This document shows positions 52,374-60,883 of a DNA stretch of 64,000 nt, piece by piece. The notes under the pieces were generated by a model, which was not told where the DNA came from, made no database searches, and was given only the letters and a program-made list of their open reading frames with translations. Positions within the stretch are counted from its first letter, which is position 1, and each line of letters opens with the position of its first letter. The position numbers were made by a program, and so were the translations under genes. Source of the stretch: Streptomyces sp. QL37 (GTDB lineage: Bacteria > Actinomycetota > Actinomycetes > Streptomycetales > Streptomycetaceae); assembly GCF_002941025.1 (NCBI RefSeq), contig NZ_PTJS01000001.1, positions 7,941,678 to 8,005,677 of the forward strand, in the 5' to 3' direction.

Positions 52374-53270
52374 ATGACTATGCACGATGGCCAGGTGGAC
52401 CTGACCACCGACACCGTTGCGACCCTGATCCAAGAACAGTTCCCGCAGTGGAGCGGCGAGCCGGTCCGACCCCTGGCGTCGACCGGGACGGTCCACGCCA
52501 TCTTTCGTATCGGGAACGACCTCTCCGCGCGTTTCCCACTGCGTCCGGTCGATGCTGCCGAGGCGCTGGCTGTCCTGGAGCAGGAAGCCCGGGCGAGCGC
52601 GGAACTGGCACAGGTGTCCCGGTTCCCCGTCCCGGAACCCGTCGCCCTGGGAAAGCCCGGAGCGGGTTACCCCATGCCGTGGTCGGTCCAGACATGGCTG
52701 CCGGGAACGGTCGCCTTCGACGCCGACCCGAGTGGGTCGGACGCTTTCGCCGAGGACCTCGCGGCCTTCATCGCCACCCTGCGGGCCGCCGGGACGCGGG
52801 GGCGGCTTTTCAGTGGCGGAAATCGGGGCGGCGTTCTCACCGACCACGACGATTGGATGACGAGGTGCTTCGCGGAGAGTGAGGGGCTGCTCGACGTGCC
52901 CCTGCTACGCCAGGTGTGGAGCCACTTCCGGGAGTTGCCACGCACGGGTGCCGACGTGATGAGCCATGGTGACCTGATTCCCGGCAATGTGCTGGTCGCG
53001 GGGGACCGGCTCGGCGGCGTACTCGACACCGGCGGCTTCGGCCCGGCCGACCCCGCGCTCGATCTGGTCGGTGCCTGGCACTTGTTGCGGCCGGGCCCGC
53101 GGGAAGTGCTCCGACGGACACTGGTCCGTGACGATCTGGAGTGGGAGCGTGGCAAGGCATGGGCGTTCGAACAGGCGATGGGTGTTGTCTGGTACTACGC
53201 CGGGAGCAATCCGACGATGAGCGGCATGGGGCGTCGGACACTCGACCGCATTCTGGAATCGATGGAGTGA
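52374..53270 (+). CDS. Aminoglycoside phosphotransferase-like kinase
   Basis: A 298-residue APH/choline-kinase-fold protein. The catalytic loop MSHGDLIPGNVLVAG has the HGDLxxxN motif around residue 204, and the metal-binding segment is GVLDTGGFGPADPALDL. The N-terminal lobe starts LIQEQFPQWSGEPVRPLAST. It phosphorylates a small hydroxylated molecule with ATP or GTP; antibiotic resistance is possible but not implied by the family. GGAGAGGG precedes ATG 52374. No biosynthetic cluster is next to it. Confidence 0.87.
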   Translation: MTMHDGQVDLTTDTVATLIQEQFPQWSGEPVRPLASTGTVHAIFRIGNDLSARFPLRPVDAAEALAVLEQEARASAELAQVSRFPVPEPVALGKPGAGYPMPWSVQTWLPGTVAFDADPSGSDAFAEDLAAFIATLRAAGTRGRLFSGGNRGGVLTDHDDWMTRCFAESEGLLDVPLLRQVWSHFRELPRTGADVMSHGDLIPGNVLVAGDRLGGVLDTGGFGPADPALDLVGAWHLLRPGPREVLRRTLVRDDLEWERGKAWAFEQAMGVVWYYAGSNPTMSGMGRRTLDRILESME

Positions 53271-53271
53271 T

Positions 53272-53567
53272 GCCGGTCGAACACACCCGGCATCACCCGG
53301 TCCACCCCGGCCACGGCCCCGAACGGGAGCTCTTCGCCGCCCGTCAGCTCGTGGCCGACCCTGATGGCGGCGCCTCGGGACGGTCGGCGCACCGGCGTGC
53401 AGGGGGCGTTCCCAGTCGTGCAGGCCGGGTTCGGGCCCGATCGGCCAGGCGTTCTCCGGCGTGACGGCGCGGACCTCACGTTGACCGACGCCGGTGATGT
53501 GCACGCGGCGGCCGCCGTCGAGGGCGGCGTACACGGGCTCGGTGCGGACCCGGCGGATCGTCCTCAC
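53272..53567 (-). pseudogene. Possible decayed ORF, unknown family
   Basis: The minus strand from GTG 53567 reads VYAALDGGRRVHITGVGQRE and GPEPGLHDWERPLHAGAP, which looks like real protein. Good sequence then continues in another frame as AAIRVGHELTGGEELPFGAV and DRVMPGVFD. This suggests a single gene broken by a frameshift near 53390. I do not recognise the family. It fills most of the gap between the APH-like gene and the M20 terminator. Confidence 0.3.
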
Positions 53568-53651
53568 CCATGGCCACCCCGACCGCTACGGCCGCAAACG
53601 GAACACGTGCGGCCGCGGGAGCACCTCGACACCGCCCATACGGTGAACGTA

Positions 53652-53676
53652 CGGGCGGCGGGCGGCCCGCCGCCCG
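53652..53676. terminator. Hairpin terminator downstream of M20 gene
   Basis: A 12-bp self-complementary GC arm pair (53652-53663 with 53665-53676) around one base, functionally a 10-bp stem with a 5-base loop, 56 bp beyond the M20 stop. Confidence 0.6.
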
Positions 53677-53731
53677 GAGTTCCGCTCCGGGCGACTTCGC
53701 TCAGCGCGTACTCCGGGGGCGGGTGCGGACC

Positions 53732-55096
53732 TCAGCCGTTCCTTGCCTCCGCGTAGTTCCGCAGGAACAGCGCCTCGGCGACCGAGAGCCGCTCCAGCTC
53801 CTCGGGGGACACGCTCTCGTTCACCGCGTGGATCTGGGCCTCGGGCTCGCTCAGCCCGATGAGCAGAATCTCCGCCTGGGGGTACAGCGCGGCCAGGGTG
53901 TTGCAGAGCGGGATGGAGCCCCCCATGCCAGAGGCCTGCATCTCCTCACCCGGGTAGGCGACCCGCATGGCCTCGGCCATCGACGCGTAGGCGGGGCTGG
54001 TGACATCGGCGCGGAACGGCTGCCCCTGGCCGACCTGTTCGACGGAGACGCGCGCTCCCCAGGGGGCGTGCGACTCGAGGTGGGCGGTCAGCAGTTTCGT
54101 CGCCTCGGAGGCGTCGTGGCCCGGCGGCACCCGCAGACTGATCTGCGCCCGGGCGCTCGCCTGGAGCGACGGAGTGGCTCCGACCACCGGCGGGCAGTCG
54201 ATGCCGATGACGGTGACGGCGGGCCGCGCCCAGATGCGGTCGGCGACCGTACCCGTGCCGATGAGCCCCACGCCGTCGAGCACCTTGGCGTCTTCGCGGA
54301 ACTCGCTCTCCGGGTACTGCAGTCCGTCCCACTCCGTGTCCGCCGCGAGTCCGTCGACCGTGGTCGTGCCGTCCTCGGCCCGCAGGGACGCCAGCAGCTG
54401 GATCATCGCTGCCAGCGCGTCCGGTGCCGCGCCGCCGAACTGTCCGGAGTGCAGGTTCCCTTCGAGGGTGTCCAGCCGCACCCGCAGCATCGTCATGCCG
54501 CGCAGCGTCGCGGTGACGGTGGGCAGCCCGACGCGGAAGTTGCCGGCGTCACCGATGACGATCGAGTCGGCGGCCAGCAGCTCCGGGTGCGCCTCGGCGT
54601 ACCGTTCGAGACCGCCCGTGCCCTGCTCCTCCGAGCCCTCCGCGATCACCTTGACGGACACCGGGACGCCGCCGTTCGCCACGAGCGCGCGCACCGCGAG
54701 CAGGTGCATGATGAAGCCGCCCTTGCAGTCCGCGGCACCCCGGCCGTACCAGCGGCCGTCGCGCTCGGTCAGCTCGAACGGCGGGGAGAGCCAGGCCGAC
54801 TCGTCCAGCGGCGGCTGCACGTCGTAGTGCGCGTAGAGCAGCACCGTGGGCGAGCCGGGCGGGCCCGGCAGGTAGCCGTACACCGACTGGGTGCCGTCAG
54901 GGGTGTCGAGCAGGGCGACGTCCTGGAAGCCCTCGGCGCGCAGCGCGTCCGCGACCCAGCCCGCCGCCGCCTCGCACTCGCTCCTGGGGAACTGCGCGGG
55001 GTCCGCCACCGACCGGAAGGCCACCAGCTCGGCGAGCTCCGCTTTCGCGCGGGGCATCAGCGAGGCGACGGTCTCGGAAATCGGACGGGCGGTCAT
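53732..55096 (-). CDS. M20 family dipeptidase
   Basis: A 454-residue di-zinc peptidase that cleaves dipeptides or related amides in the cytoplasm. Metal and catalytic residues can be read: YAHYDVQPP (His and Asp), GRGAADCKGGFIMHL (bridging Asp), VIAEGSEEQGTGG (catalytic base and metal Glu pair), SIVIGDAGN (Asp) and GGSIPLCN near the end. A dimerisation domain occupies about residues 200-320. ATG 55096 follows GAGGAG; the longer frame to 55210 runs into the next promoter. It diverges from the flavoprotein gene. Confidence 0.93.
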   Translation of the reverse strand: MTARPISETVASLMPRAKAELAELVAFRSVADPAQFPRSECEAAAGWVADALRAEGFQDVALLDTPDGTQSVYGYLPGPPGSPTVLLYAHYDVQPPLDESAWLSPPFELTERDGRWYGRGAADCKGGFIMHLLAVRALVANGGVPVSVKVIAEGSEEQGTGGLERYAEAHPELLAADSIVIGDAGNFRVGLPTVTATLRGMTMLRVRLDTLEGNLHSGQFGGAAPDALAAMIQLLASLRAEDGTTTVDGLAADTEWDGLQYPESEFREDAKVLDGVGLIGTGTVADRIWARPAVTVIGIDCPPVVGATPSLQASARAQISLRVPPGHDASEATKLLTAHLESHAPWGARVSVEQVGQGQPFRADVTSPAYASMAEAMRVAYPGEEMQASGMGGSIPLCNTLAALYPQAEILLIGLSEPEAQIHAVNESVSPEELERLSVAEALFLRNYAEARNG

Positions 55097-55289
55097 GGGC
55101 ACGCTCCTCGTGGGTGCGACGTTAGGACTATGGCGCGGTGTGTACGCGGCGGGGGCGACGCCGTGGACGCGGCGACGCGTGTACAACGCACTCATGGCTG
55201 ATCCTCCCACAGCGGAGTTCGGCCGCGACGCGCCGTAGGATGCCGTGAGCAGTTGGGGCCACTGGTCGGATCAGGAGCAGAAGCACATC

Positions 55290-56555
55290 GTGAGCAGCGA
55301 GAACGCAGACGCCGGACGTGAGCCGGATGAGACGTCGTCGGTACCGCAGGAGTCCTCGGTATGGGATGTCGTTGTGGTCGGCGCGGGCCCGGCCGGAGCT
55401 TCCGCGGCGTACGCGGCGGCCGTCGCAGGCCGCCGGGTGCTGTTGCTGGAGAAGGCGGAGATCCCCCGCTACAAGACGTGCGGCGGCGGAATCATCGGGT
55501 ACTCGCGGGACTCCCTGCCCCCCGGGTTCGAACTCCCCCTGAAGGACCGTATCCACGCGGTCACCTTCTCGCTCAACGGCAAGCTGTCGCGCACCCGCAG
55601 GTCCAAGCGGATGCTCTTCGGGCTGATCAACCGGCCGGAGTTCGACGCCGGTCTGGTGGAAGAGGCCCAGAAGGCCGGCGCCGAGCTGCGCACAGGCGTG
55701 GCGGTGACCCGGGTGGAGCAGCACGGCACGGCCGTGCCCGACCGGCGTACGGTCGCCGTCGTGCTGGCCGGCGGGGAGACGGTGCTCGCCCGGGCCGTCG
55801 TCGGCGCGGACGGCAGTGCCGGCCGCATAGGGGCTCATGTCGGCGTGAAGCTCGACCAGGTGGACCTCGGGCTCGAGGTGGAGATTCCCGTACCGGAGAC
55901 GGTCGCCGAGGACTGGGCGGGCCGGGTGCTCATCGACTGGGGTCCGATGCCCGGGAGTTACGGCTGGGTCTTTCCCAAGGGCGACACACTGACCGTCGGG
56001 GTCATCTCGGCGCGTGGTGACGGTGCGGGGACCAAGCGGTATCTGGAGGACTTCGTCGGACGGCTGGGCCTCGCCGGGTTCGAGCCCACGGTCTCCTCCG
56101 GCCATCTGACCCGGTGCCGCAGCGACGACTCGCCGCTCTCCCGCGGACGGGTCGTGGTCTGCGGCGACGCGGCCGGGCTGCTGGAGCCCTGGACCAGGGA
56201 GGGCATCTCCTTCGCCCTGCGGTCCGGGCGGCTCGCAGGCGAATGGGCCGTACGGATCGCGGAGGCGCACGACGCGGTCGACGCCCGTCGGCAGGCGCTC
56301 AACTACGCGTTCGCGATCAAGGCGGGTCTGGGTGTGGAGATGAGCGTCGGGCGCCGCATGCTCAGGCTGTTCGAGCGGCGCCCGGGGGTCCTGCACGCGG
56401 TGCTGACGGGGTTCCGCCCTGCCTGGAACGCGTTCGCGGGAGTGACCCGCGGGACGACATCACTGGCCGAGCTGGTCCGCACGCATCCGCTGGCGCAACG
56501 GGCGATGCATGTGATGGACCGCCAGGGAACGGGCGGGGTCAGCTCTCGACCGTGA
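55290..56555 (+). CDS. Geranylgeranyl reductase family flavoprotein
   Basis: A 421-residue FAD-dependent reductase/monooxygenase-type enzyme. FAD motif VVVVGAGPAGASAAYAAAVA near residue 30, then EKAEIPRYKTCGGGI with the Cys-Gly-Gly-Gly typical of geranylgeranyl reductases, VVGADGSAGRIGAHVG and GDAAGLLEPWTREGISFAL. Such enzymes saturate isoprenoid double bonds, for example in menaquinone side chains. The start is uncertain: GTG 55290 with AGGAG 12 bases upstream, or GTG 55245 close to a TAGGAT box. Its 3' end overlaps the convergent nitroreductase gene by 17 bp. Confidence 0.88.
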   Translation: MSSENADAGREPDETSSVPQESSVWDVVVVGAGPAGASAAYAAAVAGRRVLLLEKAEIPRYKTCGGGIIGYSRDSLPPGFELPLKDRIHAVTFSLNGKLSRTRRSKRMLFGLINRPEFDAGLVEEAQKAGAELRTGVAVTRVEQHGTAVPDRRTVAVVLAGGETVLARAVVGADGSAGRIGAHVGVKLDQVDLGLEVEIPVPETVAEDWAGRVLIDWGPMPGSYGWVFPKGDTLTVGVISARGDGAGTKRYLEDFVGRLGLAGFEPTVSSGHLTRCRSDDSPLSRGRVVVCGDAAGLLEPWTREGISFALRSGRLAGEWAVRIAEAHDAVDARRQALNYAFAIKAGLGVEMSVGRRMLRLFERRPGVLHAVLTGFRPAWNAFAGVTRGTTSLAELVRTHPLAQRAMHVMDRQGTGGVSSRP

Positions 56556-56994
56556 TCCGGAAGACCGGATGGTCGGGGCAGGCGGCCAGGAGCTCGGCGT
56601 CGGTCGACTTCGCCGTGATCCCCTGGAAGTACTGGTTGACCTCCCAGCCCCAGCGCTTCAGGTAGGCGCGGACGATCCGCACCTTCTGCTCGTCGTCCGC
56701 GATCTCCACGGCGGTGAAGGCGCGCACCTTCCGGCCGAGCTTCAGCTCTCCGCCTCCGGCCACGCGCATGTTGCGCACCCACTGGGAGTGGCCGCGGGCG
56801 GAGACCAGGTACTGGACGCCATCGTGGTGGTGGGGGTTGACGGGGATGCGCTGCATCCGGCCGCTCTTGCGGCCCCGTACCGACATCTCGGCGGATCCGA
56901 GGAGGCTGACGCCGTGTCGTGCGAGCCAGCCGACGACGCTGTTCATCCGCTGTGCGAAGGCGTTGGCCCGGAGGTAGTACGGCTGCTGCGACAT
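56539..56994 (-). CDS. Deazaflavin (F420)-dependent nitroreductase family protein
   Basis: A 151-residue split-barrel protein of the Ddn/Rv3547 type. The family segments are GRKSGRMQRIPVNPHHHDG, VQYLVSARGHSQWVRNMRVA and LKLGRKVRAFTAVEI. These proteins use coenzyme F420 to reduce quinones or nitro compounds at the membrane. ATG 56994 has AGGAG seven bases upstream. It is divergent from a TetR gene, with two matching palindromes between them, so it is probably de-repressed by a toxic compound. Confidence 0.88.
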   Translation of the reverse strand: MSQQPYYLRANAFAQRMNSVVGWLARHGVSLLGSAEMSVRGRKSGRMQRIPVNPHHHDGVQYLVSARGHSQWVRNMRVAGGGELKLGRKVRAFTAVEIADDEQKVRIVRAYLKRWGWEVNQYFQGITAKSTDAELLAACPDHPVFRITVES

Positions 56995-57033
56995 GGGTGG
57001 CTCCTGCCGTCGAGTGTCATCGAGTGCCATTGA

Positions 57034-57048
57034 GAGAGCGGTGCTCTC
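57034..57048. promoter_or_regulatory. Operator palindrome 1, nitroreductase/TetR intergenic
   Basis: GAGAGC-GGT-GCTCTC is a perfect inverted repeat. It lies 40 bp before the nitroreductase gene and matches the second site at 57088-57100 on both arms. Confidence 0.65.
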
Positions 57049-57087
57049 GCTTGAGATCAGTGTGCACGAGTGCGGTGCGCCAAAGCA

Positions 57088-57100
57088 AGAGCAGTGCTCT
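57088..57100. promoter_or_regulatory. Operator palindrome 2, nitroreductase/TetR intergenic
   Basis: AGAGC-AGT-GCTCT repeats the arms of 57034-57048, 54 bp away, close to the TetR gene promoter. A half site CAGTGCTC follows at 57111-57118. Confidence 0.65.
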
Positions 57101-57141
57101 CATTTATGTTCAGTGCTCCGATCGCATGGCAGACTGACGTC

Positions 57142-57867
57142 ATGAGCACCATTCGAGGAGCCCGAGAGCGCGCCCGCGCCGAAGTCACCGCGGCGATCAA
57201 GGACGAGGCCAGGAGACAGCTCGCCGCCGAAGGTGCCGCGAAGCTCTCCCTGCGCGCCGTCGCCCGTGAACTCGGGATGGTGTCCTCCGCGCTCTACCGC
57301 TACTTCCCCAGCCGTGACGACCTGCTGACGGCACTCATCGTCGACGCCTACGACGCGGTGGGCGAAGCCGCGGAGGCGGCGCGCGGGAAGGCCGGCGAGC
57401 CTGCCGTCCCCCACCCGGCCCGCTGGCTGGCGGTCGCCTGCGCGGTACGCGACTGGGCTCTGGCCCACCCCCATGAGTACGCCCTGATCTACGGCTCGCC
57501 CGTTCCCGGCTACACCGCCCCGCAGGACACCGTCGGTCCCGCCTCCCGTGTGGGCCAGGTCCTGATCGGTCTCGTGCGCGACGCCTACCTCGCCGACGGC
57601 CTCGCCGTCCCCCGGCAGGACGCCGGACTGCGTACCGAGGGCGCCCGGATGGCGGCCGACCTGGCCGAGGACCTGCCGCCCGCCGTCGTCGTGGCTCTGG
57701 TGGCCGCGTGGGCGCAGCTCTTCGGGCTGATCTCCTTCGAGCTCTTCGGCCAGTTCAACCGGGTGGTCGAGGCACGCGAACAGTTCTTCCGGCACGCCGT
57801 CCACGAGCTCGGGCGCTCGGTCGGCCTGCTGGACGGCCGCTCCGCCGGTGCCGGAGGCACGGGCTGA
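57142..57867 (+). CDS. TetR family transcriptional regulator
   Basis: A 241-residue regulator. The HTH is AKLSLRAVARELGMVSSALY then RYFPSRDDLLTALIVDAYD around residues 34-70. The ligand domain contains the TetR_C_13-like pattern RDWALAHPHEYALIYGSPVP. ATG 57142 starts the conserved N-terminal arm; a frame extends upstream across the operators and is unlikely. Two AGAGC/GCTCT palindromes in the shared promoter region are the obvious binding sites, giving autorepression and control of the F420-dependent gene. Confidence 0.92.
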   Translation: MSTIRGARERARAEVTAAIKDEARRQLAAEGAAKLSLRAVARELGMVSSALYRYFPSRDDLLTALIVDAYDAVGEAAEAARGKAGEPAVPHPARWLAVACAVRDWALAHPHEYALIYGSPVPGYTAPQDTVGPASRVGQVLIGLVRDAYLADGLAVPRQDAGLRTEGARMAADLAEDLPPAVVVALVAAWAQLFGLISFELFGQFNRVVEAREQFFRHAVHELGRSVGLLDGRSAGAGGTG

Positions 57868-58024
57868 CGCGGGGCGGGGAGGGCGCGCGGGGCGTGGCCG
57901 GGGGCGCCGAGCCCGGGGCGGACAGGCGGGGCGGCGCCCCCGGACGGGTACTCCGCAGGGAGTACGCGGGATCACCACGCCCGGCCGACGTGCGCCGGGG
58001 GGCCGCGCGTCTAGCGTGGCCGGT

Positions 58025-59353
58025 ATGCAGGATCAGCGAGCGCGGCCGAGTGCGGCGGCCGGCCCCCGCCGGGGGCCGGGAGGGCGACGGGCCGGCCACG
58101 GCCCCCCATGGCGCGGAGGCCACGGCGGCGAGGAGGGGCCCGGCGGCCTGGGGAGGTTCGCCCGCCGGGTAGGGCGCGGCGACCGGCTGCCATGGCCGTC
58201 GACCGTCGTGGTCGGCGTGATCGTGATGGTGGGCACCACCGTCGCCGCGCACGGCCAGGGCCGCGAGCCGCTTGGCCTCGTCGCCCGGCTGCTGCTTCTC
58301 ACCGCCGTAGCCGTGCTGCTCGTGCGCCACCGCCACCCTGTCGTCGCGGTGGCCGGCACCGCCGCCGCCACGCTCGTCTATCTCGGCCTCGGCTATCCGT
58401 ACGGACCGGTCTTCCTCGCCGTCGCCGTCGGCTGCTTCAGCGCCATCGTGGCGGGGCACCGCACAGCGGCATGGTGGTCCCTGGGCGCCCTGTGGGCCGG
58501 GCACCTGCTCGTCGCGCACTGGCTGTACCGGTGGCTGCCGCCGGACGGCGACGGTCCGGCGCCCTGGGGCCAGGAGGCGTTCATCACCGCCTGGGTCGTG
58601 GCCGTCGTCGCCGCCGCCGAACTCCTGCGGGTGCGCCGTGAGCAGTGGGCGGCGGCCAGGGCGGAGCGGGAGGCCGCGGAGAAGCGGCGGGCCGACGAGG
58701 AGCGGCTGCGGATGGCCCGCGAACTCCACGACGTCCTGGCCCACAGCATTTCCGTCATCAACGTGCAGGCCGGGGTCGGGCTGGCCCTGCTCGACTCCGA
58801 TCCCGAACAGGCCCGTACGGCACTCACCACGATCAAGTCCGCCAGCAAGGAGGCGCTGGGCGAGGTGCGCCAGGTACTGGAGAACCTCCGGACACCCGGC
58901 GACGCTCCCCGGGCCCCGGCCCCGGGCCTCGACCGCCTGCCCGAGCTGGTCGACCAGGCAGCGGGAGCGGGGCTCACCGTGACCGTCGAGACGGACGGCG
59001 GTCGGGGGCAGGTCCCGCCCGGTACCGACCTCGCGGCCTTCCGCATCGTGCAGGAGGCCCTGACGAATGTGGTGCGGCACTCCGGATCGCGTACCGCACG
59101 CGTCCGGATCGCGTACGGTCGCGAGCATCTCGGACTGCTGGTCGACGATGAGGGGCCGGCCACGGGAGACGACGCCGGAGGCAGCGGCAACGGGCTCATC
59201 GGTATGCGGGAGCGGGCGGCGGCCCTGGGCGGCACGATCGACGCGGGGCCCCGTCCCGACGGCGGATTCCGTGTCACGGCGGAACTCCCGCTGCGGCCCG
59301 GCCTGGGCGGTCCTGCCGCACGGGACGAGACGGGAACGGAGTGGGCATCGTGA
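58025..59353 (+). CDS. Sensor histidine kinase (NarL-type system)
   Basis: A 442-residue membrane kinase. A disordered basic N-terminal tail (about 55 residues, Gly/Arg-rich) is followed by four to five membrane helices up to about residue 190. Then comes a coiled linker (EREAAEKRRADEERL), the HisKA_3 phospho-acceptor MARELHDVLAHSISVINVQA and the ATPase domain with FRIVQEALTNVVRHS (N box) and GNGLIGMRERAAALGG (G box). ATG 58025 has no ribosome site, but TAGCGT lies seven bases before it, indicating a leaderless message. It overlaps the response regulator gene by four bases. Confidence 0.93.
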   Translation: MQDQRARPSAAAGPRRGPGGRRAGHGPPWRGGHGGEEGPGGLGRFARRVGRGDRLPWPSTVVVGVIVMVGTTVAAHGQGREPLGLVARLLLLTAVAVLLVRHRHPVVAVAGTAAATLVYLGLGYPYGPVFLAVAVGCFSAIVAGHRTAAWWSLGALWAGHLLVAHWLYRWLPPDGDGPAPWGQEAFITAWVVAVVAAAELLRVRREQWAAARAEREAAEKRRADEERLRMARELHDVLAHSISVINVQAGVGLALLDSDPEQARTALTTIKSASKEALGEVRQVLENLRTPGDAPRAPAPGLDRLPELVDQAAGAGLTVTVETDGGRGQVPPGTDLAAFRIVQEALTNVVRHSGSRTARVRIAYGREHLGLLVDDEGPATGDDAGGSGNGLIGMRERAAALGGTIDAGPRPDGGFRVTAELPLRPGLGGPAARDETGTEWAS

Positions 59354-60015
59354 TCCGCGTACTGCTCGCCGACGACCAGTCGCTGGTCCGGGCGGGGTTC
59401 CGGGCGCTTCTGGACGCCCAGCCGGACATCGAGGTGGCCGGTGAGGCCGCCGACGGGGCGGAGGCCGTACGCCTCATGCGCGAACTGCGCCCCGACACCG
59501 TGCTCATGGACATCCGGATGCCGACGCTGGACGGTCTGGCCGCGACCCGGGCGATCACCGGTGACCCTGCTCTCCAGGAGGTGAAGGTGGTCATGCTCAC
59601 CACCTTCGAACTCGACGAGTACGTCTTCGAGGCCATCCGGTCCGGAGCCTCCGGATTCCTGGTCAAGGACACCGAACCGGACGAACTGCTGCGCGCGGTG
59701 CGTGCGGTGGTGGCCGGGGATGCCCTGCTGTCACCGGGGGTCACCCGGCGTCTGATCGCGGAGTTCGCGGCCCGTTCCAAGGCGCCCGCGGCGGCGACGG
59801 TCCTGGACGAACTGACCGAACGTGAGAGGGAGGTCATGGCCCTGGTCGGTATCGGCCTCTCCAACGAGGAGATCGCCCGCAGGCTCGTCGTCAGCCCGCT
59901 CACCGCGAAGACCCACGTCAGCCGCGCCATGGTCAAGCTGGGTACCCGGGACAGGGCGCAACTCGTCGTGCTCGCCTACGAGTCGGGGCTCGTGCGGCCC
60001 GGCTGGCTCGGCTGA
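59350..60015 (+). CDS. LuxR/NarL family response regulator
   Basis: A 221-residue two-domain regulator. Receiver: VLLADDQSLVRAGFRALL (acidic pair), phospho-acceptor Asp in TVLMDIRMPTLDG, Thr in VVMLTTFELDEYVFEA and Lys in GFLVKDTEPDEL. The C-terminal HTH is LTEREREVMALVGIGLSNEE then IARRLVVSPLTAKTHVSR. GTG 59350 overlaps the kinase stop in a GTGA arrangement with GGAG eight bases upstream. The signal and target genes are not evident from the context. Confidence 0.94.
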   Translation: MIRVLLADDQSLVRAGFRALLDAQPDIEVAGEAADGAEAVRLMRELRPDTVLMDIRMPTLDGLAATRAITGDPALQEVKVVMLTTFELDEYVFEAIRSGASGFLVKDTEPDELLRAVRAVVAGDALLSPGVTRRLIAEFAARSKAPAAATVLDELTEREREVMALVGIGLSNEEIARRLVVSPLTAKTHVSRAMVKLGTRDRAQLVVLAYESGLVRPGWLG

Positions 60016-60272
60016 ACGGCCGGCAGGCGGCGTTCCCCGGCCGCGCGGGGGAAGCGCCGGAGCACATGGACCACCCGGAGGATGAACACCAGCGCGCCGA
60101 GCACGGCCCCCACCCGGAACAGCACGCGCTCCGCACCGGCCGGCAGCTGGAGGAGCAGCGCGGGGAGGCAGACCCCGGCAAAGGTGGCCGCGGCCACCAG
60201 GACTCCGCTGACCAGGGCGTAGCCGATCTCCACGGTCATGGCGTCCCGTTCCGCCTGAGTGCGTCGCGACAT
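59976..60272 (-). CDS. DUF6332 family small membrane protein
   Basis: A 98-residue protein with two membrane helices (ALVSGVLVAAATFAGVCLPA and VLFRVGAVLGALVFILRVVH) after a conserved N-terminal MSRRTQAERDAMTVEIGYAL. The C-terminal tail is basic and disordered. DUF6332 proteins are streptomycete-specific and of unknown role. Its end overlaps the response regulator gene by 40 bp on the opposite strand. The start ATG 60272 lacks a ribosome site. Confidence 0.75.
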   Translation of the reverse strand: MSRRTQAERDAMTVEIGYALVSGVLVAAATFAGVCLPALLLQLPAGAERVLFRVGAVLGALVFILRVVHVLRRFPRAAGERRLPAVQPSQPGRTSPDS

Positions 60273-60438
60273 GTCCGAAGTGTCACAGGAGTCGTGGCCG
60301 ACGACAAGGATGCGTTTCCGCGTGATTTCCACGGTCTCCCGACGCTTCCCGCCGCCCTGGCGCCGACCTCGGTTGTTCTCATGCGTACGCATTAAATGTG
60401 CGTGCATGAATGGTTCGCGCCTCTGCTAGCGTGCGGGC

Positions 60439-60828
60439 ATGGCAGCGAAGAAGTCCGAGCAGGCGCTCGTCGGCGAGTGGCGCGAGATGCTCGCACTGCA
60501 CGCCAGGACCCTGGGTGAGCTGGACCGGGCGCTGGACCGGCACGGTCTGGGAGCCAGTGACTTCGAGGTCCTGGACATCCTCGCGGAGGCCGGTTCGGAG
60601 GGCCGCGACGGCTGCCTCCGCGTTCAGGAGATCGCTTCGCGGGTCCATCTCAGCCAGAGCGCGCTGTCGCGTCTCGTCGCGCGGCTGGAGAGGGACGGCC
60701 TCGTGCGCCGGGCGATGTGCAGCGAGGACCGCCGCGGTGTGCGTGTCGAGCTGACGGAAACCGGCCGGGCCTGCCATACGGAGGCCAGGCCCGTTCAGCG
60801 GGCGGTGCTGGCCCGGATGCTGGACTAG
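60439..60828 (+). CDS. MarR family transcriptional regulator
   Basis: A 129-residue winged-helix regulator. Dimer helix VGEWREMLALHARTLGELDR, then DFEVLDILAEAGSEG, the recognition segment EIASRVHLSQSALSRLVARL and wing SEDRRGVRVELTETGRA. The C-terminal helix is shortish. ATG 60439 has no ribosome site; TAGCGT lies seven bases upstream, a leaderless arrangement. It probably acts on itself or on the nearby convergent isomerase, MFS or membrane-protein genes; none is adjacent in the divergent orientation with an obvious operator. Confidence 0.9.
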   Translation: MAAKKSEQALVGEWREMLALHARTLGELDRALDRHGLGASDFEVLDILAEAGSEGRDGCLRVQEIASRVHLSQSALSRLVARLERDGLVRRAMCSEDRRGVRVELTETGRACHTEARPVQRAVLARMLD

Positions 60829-60883
60829 GCCGACGCGGGACAGGGCCGGGAGCCGGGTCGGGGGCTGAGCGGATCGGTCCCGC

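Noticed and set aside
52374..53270. Treating the APH-like kinase as an antibiotic-resistance gene
   Set aside because: The fold is shared with many metabolic kinases and no antibiotic cluster or resistance neighbours are present.
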